A program made the position numbers and the translations under genes. Of a stretch of DNA of 64,000 nt, positions 18,620 to 28,422 are shown piece by piece. Within the stretch, counting starts at the first letter, position 1. The number at the start of each line of letters is the position of its first letter. The stretch spans positions 62,001 through 126,000 of the forward strand of contig NZ_VBUI01000006.1 of NCBI RefSeq assembly GCF_005780185.1, given 5' to 3'. The notes below the pieces were generated by a model. It saw only the letters and a list, made by a program, of their open reading frames with translations. It had not been told where the DNA came from and made no database searches. This stretch comes from Halomonas urmiana. GTDB taxonomy: Bacteria; Pseudomonadota; Gammaproteobacteria; Pseudomonadales; Halomonadaceae.

Positions 18620-19390
18620 TCAGATCCCCGCCCACCAACGGTAGCCACGATCCTCCCAGTAACCACCCCGGCCACGGCCGAGATGCGCGAAGCTCGCCAC
18701 CAGCTCCAGGCGCATCACGTACTTGGCCATCTTGTAGCCCAGCTGGCGTTCGGCACGCAGGCGCAGCGGCGCACCGTTGGCGATGGGTAGGTCGCCACCG
18801 TTGAGGCCGTAGGCCAGCAGGGTCTGGGGATGGAGGGCCTCGCGCAGGTCGAGGCTCTCGTAGTAGCGCTCGCCCCCTCCATAGCGATCGGCGCAGTGGA
18901 AGACCACGAAGTGAGCCTCGTCGCGGACCCCCACCCGGGCCAGCAGCTCGCCGAGCACCACCCCGGTCCATTCGCCGATGCAGCTCCAGCCCTCCACGCA
19001 GTCGTGGCGGGTGATCTGGGTGCGCGCGGGCATCGCCCGGAGATCGGCAAGGGAGAAGGCCTGTGGCTGCTCGACCAGGCCGTCGACCTCGAGTCGCCAG
19101 TCACGGAAGTCGCCAGCCGCCAGGCGCAGGTAGTCGACCTCCCGAGGCATGGTCGTGCCGTTGGCGCGAAAGGTCGGGGCGATGTCCTCGGGGCCGTATT
19201 CCCGGGCCAGGGCCTCCCGGGAGGCCAGCAGGCGATGGGCCCGCTGGGTCAGGCCCTCGCTGGCGGCGAACAGAGGCTGCATGGCGTCGCTGCGCGAGAG
19301 CCGGTCGCAGCCGGTCAGCATCAGCGTGCCGCCGGCCAGCAGGCCGCGGGTCAGGAAGCGTCGGCGGCCGGGATCAGTGGGATGCGTCAT
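18620..19390 (-). CDS. Tat-exported molybdopterin-dependent oxidoreductase (sulfite oxidase/YedY fold)
   Basis: 256 aa. It starts at 19390 with aaggag 8 nt upstream. The N-terminus has a Tat signal (GRRRFLTRG) running into a lipobox-like LMLTGC. The catalytic fold shows DCVEGWSCIGEWTGV, where the first cysteine is the expected molybdenum ligand of the sulfite oxidase family, and later AYGLNGGDLPIANGAPLRL and LGYKMAKYV. It overlaps the upstream cytochrome b gene by 17 nt, so the two are probably translated together as an enzyme and its membrane electron partner. The substrate is not known. Confidence 0.85.
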   Translation of the reverse strand: MTHPTDPGRRRFLTRGLLAGGTLMLTGCDRLSRSDAMQPLFAASEGLTQRAHRLLASREALAREYGPEDIAPTFRANGTTMPREVDYLRLAAGDFRDWRLEVDGLVEQPQAFSLADLRAMPARTQITRHDCVEGWSCIGEWTGVVLGELLARVGVRDEAHFVVFHCADRYGGGERYYESLDLREALHPQTLLAYGLNGGDLPIANGAPLRLRAERQLGYKMAKYVMRLELVASFAHLGRGRGGYWEDRGYRWWAGI

Positions 19391-20249
19391 CGCGCGTCTC
19401 CTTTTTCTTCGGCAGGGCATGGTCCGGAGGCAGGGCATAGCGCCCGGTGATCATCGAACGCAGGTTGTTGCCGACGCCGGAGACCAGCACCAGCAGCAGA
19501 TGCACCACGAAGAAGGCCAGCAGGGCGGCGGCGGCCAGGAAGTGCAGGGTGCGGGCGCTCTGCCGACCACCGAAGACGTCCAGCAGCCAGGGCCAGGCGG
19601 CATCCATGGTCGGCGACATGGTCAGGCCGGTGAGCACCACCAGCGGGGCGAGCCCGAACAGCACCAGCAGGTAGGCCAGCTTCTGCAGCAGGTTGTAGTG
19701 GCGTGCCTCCTCGCCCCGCGGGAAGCGCAGTCGCAGGTGCTCGACCACGACATGGCCGAGACGCGACCATTCGTCGCACCGTGGCAGCAGGCGCCGTCGC
19801 AGCTGGCCGCTGGCCACCAGGTAGATGAGGTAGGCCACGAGCAGGGGCGCGAAGATCCAGCCGGCGAGGAAGTGCCACTGCCGGCCCATGGCCAGCCAGC
19901 GGGGGCCGGGCAGCGTCGCCCAGGCGGGGAAGGCACGCCGCTCGCGATCGGCGCGCGGTCCCGAGACGCCCAGCACGCCGGTGGTGTCGAAGCGCAGGTC
20001 GCCGATGCGGGTGATGCCGCGCAGCGCGCCGTCATCGGTACGCATGGCGCCGATCGACAGCGCTGGGGCGTCGAAGCTGGAGTCCTGGCCCCAGTACAGG
20101 GCCGGATGGGCATTGAAGATCTGCAGGCCGCTCATCAGCAGGATCGCCAGGCAGATGACGTTGATCCAGTGCCACAGCCGGGTAAACACCGAGTGCCGCT
20201 TGATCACCGTCGGCCGGGAAGCATGGCGTGTGGCGCCGAGGAGTCGCAT
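19374..20249 (-). CDS. membrane cytochrome b (b561/HupC-like) partner of the molybdoenzyme
   Basis: 291 aa with four to five membrane helices. Candidate heme histidines lie in FTRLWHWINVICLAILLMSG, RQWHFLAGWIF, RTLHFLAAAALLAFFVVHLLLV. The long loop between helices 1 and 2 (DAPALSIGAMRTDDGALRGI) is characteristic of cytochrome b subunits accompanying periplasmic molybdoenzymes. It links the quinone pool to the protein encoded next. agggaggg precedes the ATG. A terminator hairpin separates it from the repeat protein gene upstream. Confidence 0.85.
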   Translation of the reverse strand: MRLLGATRHASRPTVIKRHSVFTRLWHWINVICLAILLMSGLQIFNAHPALYWGQDSSFDAPALSIGAMRTDDGALRGITRIGDLRFDTTGVLGVSGPRADRERRAFPAWATLPGPRWLAMGRQWHFLAGWIFAPLLVAYLIYLVASGQLRRRLLPRCDEWSRLGHVVVEHLRLRFPRGEEARHYNLLQKLAYLLVLFGLAPLVVLTGLTMSPTMDAAWPWLLDVFGGRQSARTLHFLAAAALLAFFVVHLLLVLVSGVGNNLRSMITGRYALPPDHALPKKKETRDDASH

Positions 20250-20284
20250 GAGAAAGGCCCTCCCTAGGAGGCGGAGCGGGAAAA

Positions 20285-20318
20285 CATGACCGGCCGGACC
20301 GTGATCCGGCCGGTCATG
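20285..20318 (-). terminator. hairpin terminator after the Met/acid-rich repeat protein gene
   Basis: Fourteen-bp perfect stem (20285-20298 with 20305-20318) and a 6-nt loop, 13 nt past the stop codon of the gene at 20331 and upstream of the cytochrome b start. No T-tract. Confidence 0.6.
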
Positions 20319-20330
20319 GGGCGGCGTGCA

Positions 20331-20615
20331 TCACATCTCGCCGTCCTCTTCCATCATCGAGTCCTCGTCTTCCATCATCATCTCGTCGTCCCCGCTCATG
20401 GCGTCACCCGCCATGGCGTCTTCCTCGGCCATGGCGTCTTCCTCGGCCATGGCGTCTTCCTCGGCCATGGCCTCGCCGGACATGGCGTCCTGCGCCATGC
20501 CACCGTCCTCCTGCATGGCGTCCTCATGGTGGTCCGCCAGGGCGGCGGTCGGCAGCATCAGGGCGCCGATCAGGATGGCGAACAGGGTGGTCCTGGGGTA
20601 GGTCGGCTTGAACAT
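20331..20615 (-). CDS. secreted Met/Asp/Glu-rich repeat protein
   Basis: 94 aa. A signal peptide (TLFAILIGALMLPTAALA-DHHE) is followed by a low-complexity mature region of about 65 residues made of AMAEED hexapeptides and related EDAM/DEMMMEDEDSMMEED segments. It resembles the MXKDX-type pentapeptide repeat proteins but is acidic, not basic. The methionines, acidic residues and N-terminal His pair suggest periplasmic metal (copper?) binding; this is inference. cggaggt precedes the start. A two-component system is transcribed divergently, with repeats in the shared region that could be its binding sites. Confidence 0.8.
   Translation of the reverse strand: MFKPTYPRTTLFAILIGALMLPTAALADHHEDAMQEDGGMAQDAMSGEAMAEEDAMAEEDAMAEEDAMAGDAMSGDDEMMMEDEDSMMEEDGEM
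20411..20464 (-). repeat. three perfect 18-bp tandem repeats inside the Met/acid-rich protein gene
   Basis: The unit ccatggcgtcttcctcgg occurs at 20411-20428, 20429-20446 and 20447-20464, with a diverging copy after it. It encodes the AMAEED repeat. Exact nucleotide identity points to recent slippage or expansion, so copy number may vary between strains. Confidence 0.9.
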
Positions 20616-20695
20616 CTCACACCTCCGGTGATGGTCTTGCCGCCGGCGACATGCCATGACGGCAACTGTCACGCTAGCCAGCCCGCCGAGGCCAT

Positions 20696-20747
20696 TCATC
20701 ACGAAATCATCACGGAACCGGGGCAATGGTGTGAGGGTTTCGTGATG
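20696..20747. promoter_or_regulatory. 11-bp direct repeats: probable OmpR-family regulator binding site
   Basis: TCATCACGAAA (20696-20706) and TCATCACGGAA (20707-20717) are contiguous 11-bp direct repeats. An inverted copy, TTTCGTGATG, lies at 20738-20747. Tandem repeats with an 11-bp period are typical of OmpR/PhoB-type regulators. The site is between the repeat protein gene and the response regulator gene, so one regulator could control both. Confidence 0.6.
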
Positions 20748-20799
20748 CACCCATCGCTGGGTAGCTCTAGAGTAGAGACCGAACCCCTCGCCGGAGCCT

Positions 20800-21546
20800 A
20801 TGGCCATGACCGACCGGATACTCTGCGTCGAGGACAACCCCGAGATCGGCAAGCTGCTCAGCGCGCGCCTCGCCGAGGCCGGCCATCGCTGTGACTGGAT
20901 CACCGATGGCGAGGCGGCCCTCGCGGCGCTGGAGGGGGCGGCGCCGGGCAGCACCTATGACCTGGTGATGCTGGACCTGATGCTGCCGGGCATCGACGGC
21001 CTGGAGGTATGCCGCCGGCTGCGCCGGCGCGACAGCCGGACGCCGGTGCTGATGGTGACCGCCAAGGCGGCGATCCGCGATGTGGTGGTGGGGCTCGAGC
21101 TCGGCGCCGACGATTACGTCACCAAGCCCTTTCATATGCCGATCCTGCTGGCGCGGGTCCAGGCCCTGTTGCGCCGGGGGCAGCGCCAGGCGGAGGGGGA
21201 GGATGGCATCGTCGAGGCCCCTCCGCTGGTCTGCGGGGGGCTGGTCATCGATGCCGACCAGCATCGGGTCACCCTCGACGGCCAGCCGGTGCAGCTCACC
21301 GGCAAGGAATTCGCGCTGCTGTCGCTGTTCGCCCGCCACCCGGGGCATGGCTTCACCCGCGGCGAGCTGCTGGATCGGGTCTGGGGCGAGGAATTCGACG
21401 GCTATGACCATACCGTGAACACCCATATCAACCGTCTGCGCAAGAAGATCGAGGTCGACCCGGCCCGGCCCCGCTTCATCCAGACCGTGTGGGGGGTGGG
21501 CTATCGCTTCATCGATCCCGCCGCGGCGCCGGACGAGGAGACATGA
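20800..21546 (+). CDS. OmpR-family response regulator
   Basis: 248 aa. The receiver domain has the acidic pocket in ILCVEDN, the phosphoacceptor aspartate in LVMLDLMLPGIDG, the T/S switch in MVTAK and the conserved lysine in DDYVTKPF. A winged-helix trans_reg_C domain follows (TGKEFALLSLFARHPG, YDHTVNTHINRLRKKIE, VWGVGYRF). ATG 20806 has better spacing from ggag than ATG 20800. It is translationally coupled to the histidine kinase by an ATGA overlap. Target unknown; the adjacent Met-rich protein gene is the best candidate. Confidence 0.93.
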   Translation: MAMTDRILCVEDNPEIGKLLSARLAEAGHRCDWITDGEAALAALEGAAPGSTYDLVMLDLMLPGIDGLEVCRRLRRRDSRTPVLMVTAKAAIRDVVVGLELGADDYVTKPFHMPILLARVQALLRRGQRQAEGEDGIVEAPPLVCGGLVIDADQHRVTLDGQPVQLTGKEFALLSLFARHPGHGFTRGELLDRVWGEEFDGYDHTVNTHINRLRKKIEVDPARPRFIQTVWGVGYRFIDPAAAPDEET

Positions 21547-23027
21547 GCGCCCTGCTGCGGCGCGTCGGGCGCCTGGGGCGCAGCCTCTATGCGCGCATCG
21601 CCGTGGTCTACCTGACCAGCCTGCTGCTGCTGTCGGTGGCCGCCGCCTGGATCGCCATCAGCCAGTTCGACCAGTTGGGGCGTGAGCTCCAGCAGCGCCA
21701 GGAGATCGACCTCGCCGACAACCTCGCCCGCGTCATGCGCCCGGGGCTACGCGACGGGGCCGACAGTGACGCCGCCCGGCAGATCGCCCGGCACATCGCC
21801 TCGATCAACCCTTCCCTGTCGCTGTATGTGCTTGACGCCGAGGGAGCGGTGATCGCCGACTTCACCGCCTCGGCCTGCGGCCAGGGACGACGGGTGGACC
21901 GCGACGCCCTGGAGACCCTGCTCGGCGAGGCGCCCATGCTGCCGGTGCTGGCCACCTCGCCCTGCGGCGGTCGGCCGGGGGTCTTCTCCGTGGCGCGGAT
22001 CGCCTATGGCGAGGCGCGCCATCCCGGTTACCTCTATGCCGATCTCAACCGTGCCAGCCACGCCTCCATGGTCGCCATGCTGCGCACCAGCTCGATCACC
22101 CGCACCCTGATCGCCGCCGGCCTGCTGGCGCTGCTGATCTCCGGCATCTTTGGCCTGGTCTGGTTCGCCTTGCTGACCCGGCGCTTCTCGCAGCTGACCA
22201 CGGCGGTGCAGCGCTTCGCCGAGGGCGATTATGGCGAGCGGGTCGCCGTGCCGCGGGACGACGAGATCGGTCGCCTGGCAGGGGCCTTCAACGACATGGC
22301 GGGGACCCTCGAGGCCCAGCTTGCGGCCCTGCGCGAGACCGATCGCCAGCGTCGCGAGCTGGTCGCCAACCTGTCCCATGACTTTCGCACCCCGCTGACC
22401 TCGCTGCGCGGTTATGTTGAACAGTTGCTGGAGCGCGACGAGGTGTCACCCGGGGAGCGGCGACGGGCGCTGAGCGCGATACTCGACAACGCCGACCGCC
22501 TGACGCGGCTGGCCCAGCAGCTGTCGACCCAGGCCCGGCTCGATGCCTACGATCGGCCGCTGCAGTGCGAGCCCTTCTCGCTCGTCGAGCTCGCCCACGA
22601 CATCGTCGGCAAGTTCCAGCACCAGGCCCGCCAGTCGGGGGTCGTCCTCGAGGTGGTCGTGGAGCCCTCGCTGCCCTGGGTCGCCGCGGATCTCGGCCTG
22701 ATCGACCGCGCCCTGTCGAACCTGGTCGAGAACGCCCTGCATGCGACCCCCGCCGGGGGGCGGGTGCGGCTCGAGCTCGAGGCGGTGGCCGAGGGCGTCA
22801 GGCTGGCGGTGGTCGACAGCGGGATCGGCATCGCCACCGAGGAGGTGCCGCTGGTGACCCAGCGGTTCTATCGCACCCGGGGCAGTCAGGCACGGGGCGA
22901 GGGCTCGGGGCTGGGGCTGTCCATCGTGCGCGAGATCTGCGAGCGGCACGGCATGACGCTGTCCATCGATAGCCGCCAGGGGGGAGGCACCCGAGTCAGC
23001 CTGCTGCTGCCCTATGCCTTAGGGTGA
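21543..23027 (+). CDS. sensor histidine kinase
   Basis: 494 aa membrane kinase. Two transmembrane helices (residues ~17-40 and ~183-205) enclose a periplasmic sensor of about 140 residues with two cysteines (SACGQG, SPCGGR). A HAMP linker (TRRFSQLTTAVQRFAEGDYGERV) follows, then the H-box ANLSHDFRTPLTSL, N-box SNLVENALHATP, G1 DSGIGIA and G2 GEGSGLGLSI. The layout resembles CusS/QseC-type metal or envelope sensors; the signal is unknown. It overlaps the convergent nsrR by 16 bp at the 3' end. Confidence 0.93.
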   Translation: MSALLRRVGRLGRSLYARIAVVYLTSLLLLSVAAAWIAISQFDQLGRELQQRQEIDLADNLARVMRPGLRDGADSDAARQIARHIASINPSLSLYVLDAEGAVIADFTASACGQGRRVDRDALETLLGEAPMLPVLATSPCGGRPGVFSVARIAYGEARHPGYLYADLNRASHASMVAMLRTSSITRTLIAAGLLALLISGIFGLVWFALLTRRFSQLTTAVQRFAEGDYGERVAVPRDDEIGRLAGAFNDMAGTLEAQLAALRETDRQRRELVANLSHDFRTPLTSLRGYVEQLLERDEVSPGERRRALSAILDNADRLTRLAQQLSTQARLDAYDRPLQCEPFSLVELAHDIVGKFQHQARQSGVVLEVVVEPSLPWVAADLGLIDRALSNLVENALHATPAGGRVRLELEAVAEGVRLAVVDSGIGIATEEVPLVTQRFYRTRGSQARGEGSGLGLSIVREICERHGMTLSIDSRQGGGTRVSLLLPYALG

Positions 23028-23494
23028 GGGGCCTGAGGCGGGGCGTCCGGCGAGGTCGGATCCTCGATGTGCAGCAGTTGCACCAGCCCGGGACGCTGCG
23101 GGCCGAGCAGGTCGGCCAGGGTGTAGCGATCGAGCACGGCAAGAAAGGCGTCAAGCGCCTCGGCGAGGATCGGCTTGAGCCGGCAGGCGGGGGTGATCAC
23201 GCACTCGTTGCTGTCGCCGAAGCACTCGACGAGCTCGAGGTCGCGCTCGGTGGCGCGCACCAGCTCGCCCAGCGGGATGGACTCGGGACTGCGCTTGAGG
23301 ACCAGGCCGCCGTTCTTGCCGCGAATGGCGGTGAGGTAGCCCTGGTGGTTGAGGTCCTGCACCACCTTCATCAGGTGGTTGCGCGAGATCTCGAAGCGCT
23401 CGGCGATCTCGTTGATGGTCGAACGCTGCTCGCCCTTGACGGCCAGGTAGAGCAGCACGCGTAGCGAATAGTCGGTGAAACGGGTCAGGTGCAT
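23012..23494 (-). CDS. nsrR: NO-sensing Rrf2-family repressor NsrR
   Basis: 160 aa. The N-terminal winged helix starts MHLTRFTDYSLRVLLYLA with the recognition segment EISRNHLMKVVQDL. Cysteines 91, 98 and 104 (in ECFGDSNECVITPAC) match the spacing of the iron-sulphur ligands of NsrR. The cluster reacts with NO, which lifts repression. NsrR-type operators lie upstream of hmp and of the neighbouring nnrS paralogue. It is transcribed divergently from that paralogue. Confidence 0.93.
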   Translation of the reverse strand: MHLTRFTDYSLRVLLYLAVKGEQRSTINEIAERFEISRNHLMKVVQDLNHQGYLTAIRGKNGGLVLKRSPESIPLGELVRATERDLELVECFGDSNECVITPACRLKPILAEALDAFLAVLDRYTLADLLGPQRPGLVQLLHIEDPTSPDAPPQAPHPKA

Positions 23495-23634
23495 GGGAAT
23501 CCCGGCGCCTCGGGCGCCTTGATGGGCAGAATGGGCATCGAAGCTTGCCATTCTATCACTATGTCAATTAGGCCGCTGTGCGGCGGCATTCGGTCACGGG
23601 CGGCCGCTAGGGCGGGGTTGGCAAGGCTGCTTTT

Positions 23635-23657
23635 AAGATGTAATTTACATGCATGTT
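23635..23657. promoter_or_regulatory. NsrR operator in the nsrR / nnrS-paralogue intergenic region
   Basis: A 23-bp imperfect palindrome starts AAGATGTAATTT and ends ACATGCATGTT, close to the gammaproteobacterial NsrR consensus (AAGATGCATTT-N-AAATGCATCTT). It covers the only usable ATG (23653) of the downstream gene and lies 141 nt from the nsrR start, so it could serve both. Confidence 0.7.
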
Positions 23658-24849
23658 AAAGGTCCCTGTCAATGCCCCAGGTCAATGTTCGAGCGCACGC
23701 CGGCCCGACCGGCGCCCCGCCTGGTCGCTGTTCTTTCCGCTCGCCGCCCTGCAGGCGGCGTTGATGCTGCCGCTGTCGCTGGCGGCGATGGTGACGGAGG
23801 CGGAATGGCTGTCCGGTCTGGCGACGCCGGCCGCCCATGGACGGGAGCTGCTGTTTGGCTTCGCCCTGGCGGTGATCGCCGGCTACCTGCTGGGACCGCT
23901 GCCCTCACGGCGCCTGACCCTCTTGGCGGGGCTGTGGCTGGTCGGGCGCCTCGGGTGGCTGGCTCTGCCCATGGCCTGGCCGGCGCTGCTGGCCGATGCG
24001 GCCTTCGCCCTGCTGCTCGCCGCCCGGCTGTTGCCGCGCTTCCTGGCGGCCAAGAAGTGGCGCAACCGCCTGCTCTCGCCGCTGCTCGGGCTGCTCTGCC
24101 TGCTGGCGATGGCCAGCCTCGCGGTGCGCGCCCTCGCCCCGGAGCATCTCTCGCCCCTGCTCCATCAGGGCGTGCTCTGGCTACTATTGCTAATGGTCTT
24201 CATGGGGGGGCGGGTCATTGCCCCGGCGGTCAATGGCCACCTGATGGCCCGCGACCGGGCGGCGGGGGGCGGTGTACAGCCGCGCTTGGAAGCCGCCCTC
24301 CTGGGCCTGCTGGTGGCCGTCGGGTTCACCGTCACTCAGCGCGCGCTGTGGCCGCTGGCCGGCGTATTGCTCATCCTGGCGGGCCTCATGATCCTGGTAC
24401 GCCTGTGGCGCTGGGCTCCCTGGCGGCTGCGGGGCCGTCCCGACCTGCTCGCCTTGCTGCTGGGTTACGCCTGGCTGGGCGTCGGGGCATGGCTCGTGGC
24501 GGCCGATCTGCTGGCCGGCGCCGCGCCGGCGGCTCGACTGCATGCCGTGACGGTCGGGGCGCTCGGCACGCTGGCCAGCGGTATCATGCTGCGCCAGGCC
24601 ATCCTGAGGGCCAAGGGGCACCCGGCCGGCGAGCCGTGGCTGGCGGTCCTGGCGGGGCTGTTTGCCCTGGCAGCAGGGCTGCGGCTCGCCATGCCCCTGG
24701 CCGGGAGCGGCTGGCACCTGCTGCTATGGGGCTCGGCCGGCTGCTGGAGCCTGGCCTGGCTGCTGGTGGCCTGGCGGCTGCGGTACTGGTCACGCCGAGC
24801 GGCCTTGCGCGGCGCGGCGCGAGCCGCGACGTCGACGGCGGCAACTTGA
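23653..24849 (+). CDS. divergent NnrS-family membrane protein
   Basis: 398 aa, about 12 hydrophobic segments. Alignment by eye to the canonical NnrS at 62742 is clear (LFFPLAALQAALM, LLFGFALAVIAGYLLG, KKWRNRLLSPLLGL, VFMGGRVIAP, LHAVTVGALGTLASGIM). The canonical HQHE motif has become HGRE, and the SRVSLGH segment has become RQAILRAKG, so part of the metal site is lost. ATG 23653 is the only in-frame start upstream of the first helix, lies inside an NsrR operator and has no Shine-Dalgarno; leaderless translation or an N-terminal sequence error are possible. Confidence 0.75.
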   Translation: MLKVPVNAPGQCSSARRPDRRPAWSLFFPLAALQAALMLPLSLAAMVTEAEWLSGLATPAAHGRELLFGFALAVIAGYLLGPLPSRRLTLLAGLWLVGRLGWLALPMAWPALLADAAFALLLAARLLPRFLAAKKWRNRLLSPLLGLLCLLAMASLAVRALAPEHLSPLLHQGVLWLLLLMVFMGGRVIAPAVNGHLMARDRAAGGGVQPRLEAALLGLLVAVGFTVTQRALWPLAGVLLILAGLMILVRLWRWAPWRLRGRPDLLALLLGYAWLGVGAWLVAADLLAGAAPAARLHAVTVGALGTLASGIMLRQAILRAKGHPAGEPWLAVLAGLFALAAGLRLAMPLAGSGWHLLLWGSAGCWSLAWLLVAWRLRYWSRRAALRGAARAATSTAAT

Positions 24850-24905
24850 TCTGGGTCAGCTACCCCTTCGAGGGTACCGACGCGTGCGGTCGCGGCTGGC
24901 ATAAT
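24846..24905 (+). promoter_or_regulatory. FNR/ANR-type box and -10 upstream of hemN
   Basis: TTGATCTGGGTCAG (24846-24859) matches 8 of 10 defined positions of TTGAT-N4-ATCAA. A good -10, CATAAT, is at 24900-24905, 50 bp from the box centre, which fits a class I site near -61. Anaerobic control of hemN by ANR/FNR is well established in pseudomonads. Confidence 0.55.
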
Positions 24906-24963
24906 TCGCCCAACGGTGACGGCTGTGGCCGCCGCCCTTCGGTTCAAGAGGCTCGATTCGATC

Positions 24964-26349
24964 ATGCAAGATACCCTGCCGTTCATCCGCCCCCTGGTCG
25001 AGAAGTACGATCGCCCCGGCCCGCGCTACACCTCCTATCCCACGGCGCCGCAGTTCCAGGCGGCCTTCGCCGAAGATGATTACCGGGCCGCCGCCGAGCG
25101 CAGCAACGCGGCCGCGTCGCCCAAGCCGCTCTCGGCCTACGTGCACATCCCCTTCTGCGAGAGCCTCTGCTACTACTGCGCCTGCAACAAGATCATCACC
25201 CACAACCGCGAGCGGGCCGCGGAGTACCTCGCCTGGCTCAAGCGCGAGGTCGCGCTCCAGGGGGCGCTGTTCGACGATTCGCGGCGCATGACCCAGCTGC
25301 ACCTGGGCGGTGGCACCCCCACCTACCTGAGCAACGACCAGCTCGGCGAGCTGATGGCCGCGCTGGATGCCGCCTTCCACTTCGCCGCGCCCGAGGCGCG
25401 GGAGTTCTCCCTGGAGGTGGATCCCCGCACCGTCACCCCCGAGCAGATCCACGAGCTCCATGCCCTGGGGTTCAACCGCCTGAGCTTCGGCGTGCAGGAC
25501 TTCGACACTCGGGTCCAGGAGGCGGTCAACCGCATCCAGAGCGAGGCCCAGGTGGTGGAGCTGGTGGCCGCGGCCCGCGAGGCCGGTTTCCAGTCGGTGA
25601 GCGTCGACCTGATCTACGGCCTGCCGCTGCAGACCGTGGCGAGCTTCGACGAGACCCTTGCCAAGATCATCGCTCTGCGTCCCGACCGCATCGCCGCCTA
25701 CAGCTACGCCCACCTGCCGGAGCTGTTCAAGGCGCAGCGGCTGATCCGCCCCGAGGACATGCCGCCGCCGGAGCGCAAGATCGAGCTGCTGGAGCTGATC
25801 ATCCGCCGCCTCACCGCGGCGGGCTATGTCTACATCGGCATGGATCACTTCGCCCTGCCCGAGGACGAGCTCTCGCTGGCCCGCGAGAACGGCACCCTGC
25901 AGCGCAACTTCCAGGGCTACTCGACCCACGCCGACTGCGACCTGATCGGCCTGGGCAACACCGCCATCGGCAAGGTCGGCGACAGCTACAGCCAGAACGT
26001 CAAGGAGACCGCCCAGTATCAGGCGCGCCTCGAGGCGGGCCGGCTCCCGGTGATGCGCGGCTACCGCCTCAACGCCGACGACGTGCTGCGCCGCGACGTG
26101 ATCAATGCCCTGATGTGCCACGGCCGCATCGACTTCGCCGAGATCGAGGCGGCCCACGGCATCGTCTTCCGCGTCACCTTCGCCAAGTCCCTCGAGGAGC
26201 TCGAGGAGATGGTCGACGACGGCCTGCTGGCGATCACCGATGCCGCCATCGAGGTGCTGCCCGCCGGGCGGCTGATGATGCGCAACGCCGCCATGGCCTT
26301 CGACGCCTACCTGAGCCACAGCACCGGGCGCTACTCGCGCACCGTCTGA
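24964..26349 (+). CDS. hemN: oxygen-independent coproporphyrinogen III oxidase HemN
   Basis: 461 aa radical SAM enzyme of anaerobic heme synthesis. The cluster motif is CESLCYYCAC (CxxxCxxC plus the extra cysteine), followed by HLGGGTPTYLS and NRLSFGVQDFD. The start at 24964 gives the usual HemN opening LIRPLVEKYDRPGPRYTSYPT, written here from its core. HemN decarboxylates coproporphyrinogen III without oxygen, feeding heme c, b and d1 synthesis for NirS, NosR and the cytochromes nearby. Confidence 0.96.
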   Translation: MQDTLPFIRPLVEKYDRPGPRYTSYPTAPQFQAAFAEDDYRAAAERSNAAASPKPLSAYVHIPFCESLCYYCACNKIITHNRERAAEYLAWLKREVALQGALFDDSRRMTQLHLGGGTPTYLSNDQLGELMAALDAAFHFAAPEAREFSLEVDPRTVTPEQIHELHALGFNRLSFGVQDFDTRVQEAVNRIQSEAQVVELVAAAREAGFQSVSVDLIYGLPLQTVASFDETLAKIIALRPDRIAAYSYAHLPELFKAQRLIRPEDMPPPERKIELLELIIRRLTAAGYVYIGMDHFALPEDELSLARENGTLQRNFQGYSTHADCDLIGLGNTAIGKVGDSYSQNVKETAQYQARLEAGRLPVMRGYRLNADDVLRRDVINALMCHGRIDFAEIEAAHGIVFRVTFAKSLEELEEMVDDGLLAITDAAIEVLPAGRLMMRNAAMAFDAYLSHSTGRYSRTV

Positions 26350-26396
26350 TCCCGGCGGCCATCCCGCTCAGGGTGGTTCATCCCGCCCAACGTAGT

Positions 26397-26418
26397 GCGG
26401 CGCCCCTCGGGGCGCCGC
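26397..26418. terminator. bidirectional terminator between hemN and gdhA
   Basis: GCGGCGCCCC (26397-26406) pairs perfectly with GGGGCGCCGC (26409-26418). The + strand continues with the pyrimidine-rich GCTGCCTTCTTGCTTC. It serves the convergent hemN and gdhA. Confidence 0.75.
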
Positions 26419-26464
26419 GCTGCCTTCTTGCTTCAGTCTGGCCTTTTGACCTGGTGCGTCGGGA

Positions 26465-28333
<1,869 letters not shown>

Positions 28334-28375
28334 TTGACGCATGTCAGTGCAGGCGGTTTAGATGCCCCCTAGGAT
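28334..28375 (+). promoter_or_regulatory. FNR/ANR-type promoter of ubiT-nrdJab
   Basis: TTGACGCATGTCAG (28334-28347) matches 8 of 10 defined positions of the box. A -10-like TAGGAT (28370-28375) is centred exactly 32 bp downstream of the box centre, so the box would be at -41.5 and transcription would start near 28382. Confidence 0.65.
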
Positions 28376-28422
28376 GAGCGCTTCGGTGGCCCAGCCGCCT
28401 CGACGTCATCAGGAGAATCCTC

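Noticed and set aside
20411-20464. 18-bp tandem repeats as a CRISPR array
   Set aside because: The units are contiguous with no spacers and encode in-frame hexapeptides of an exported protein. No cas genes are near.
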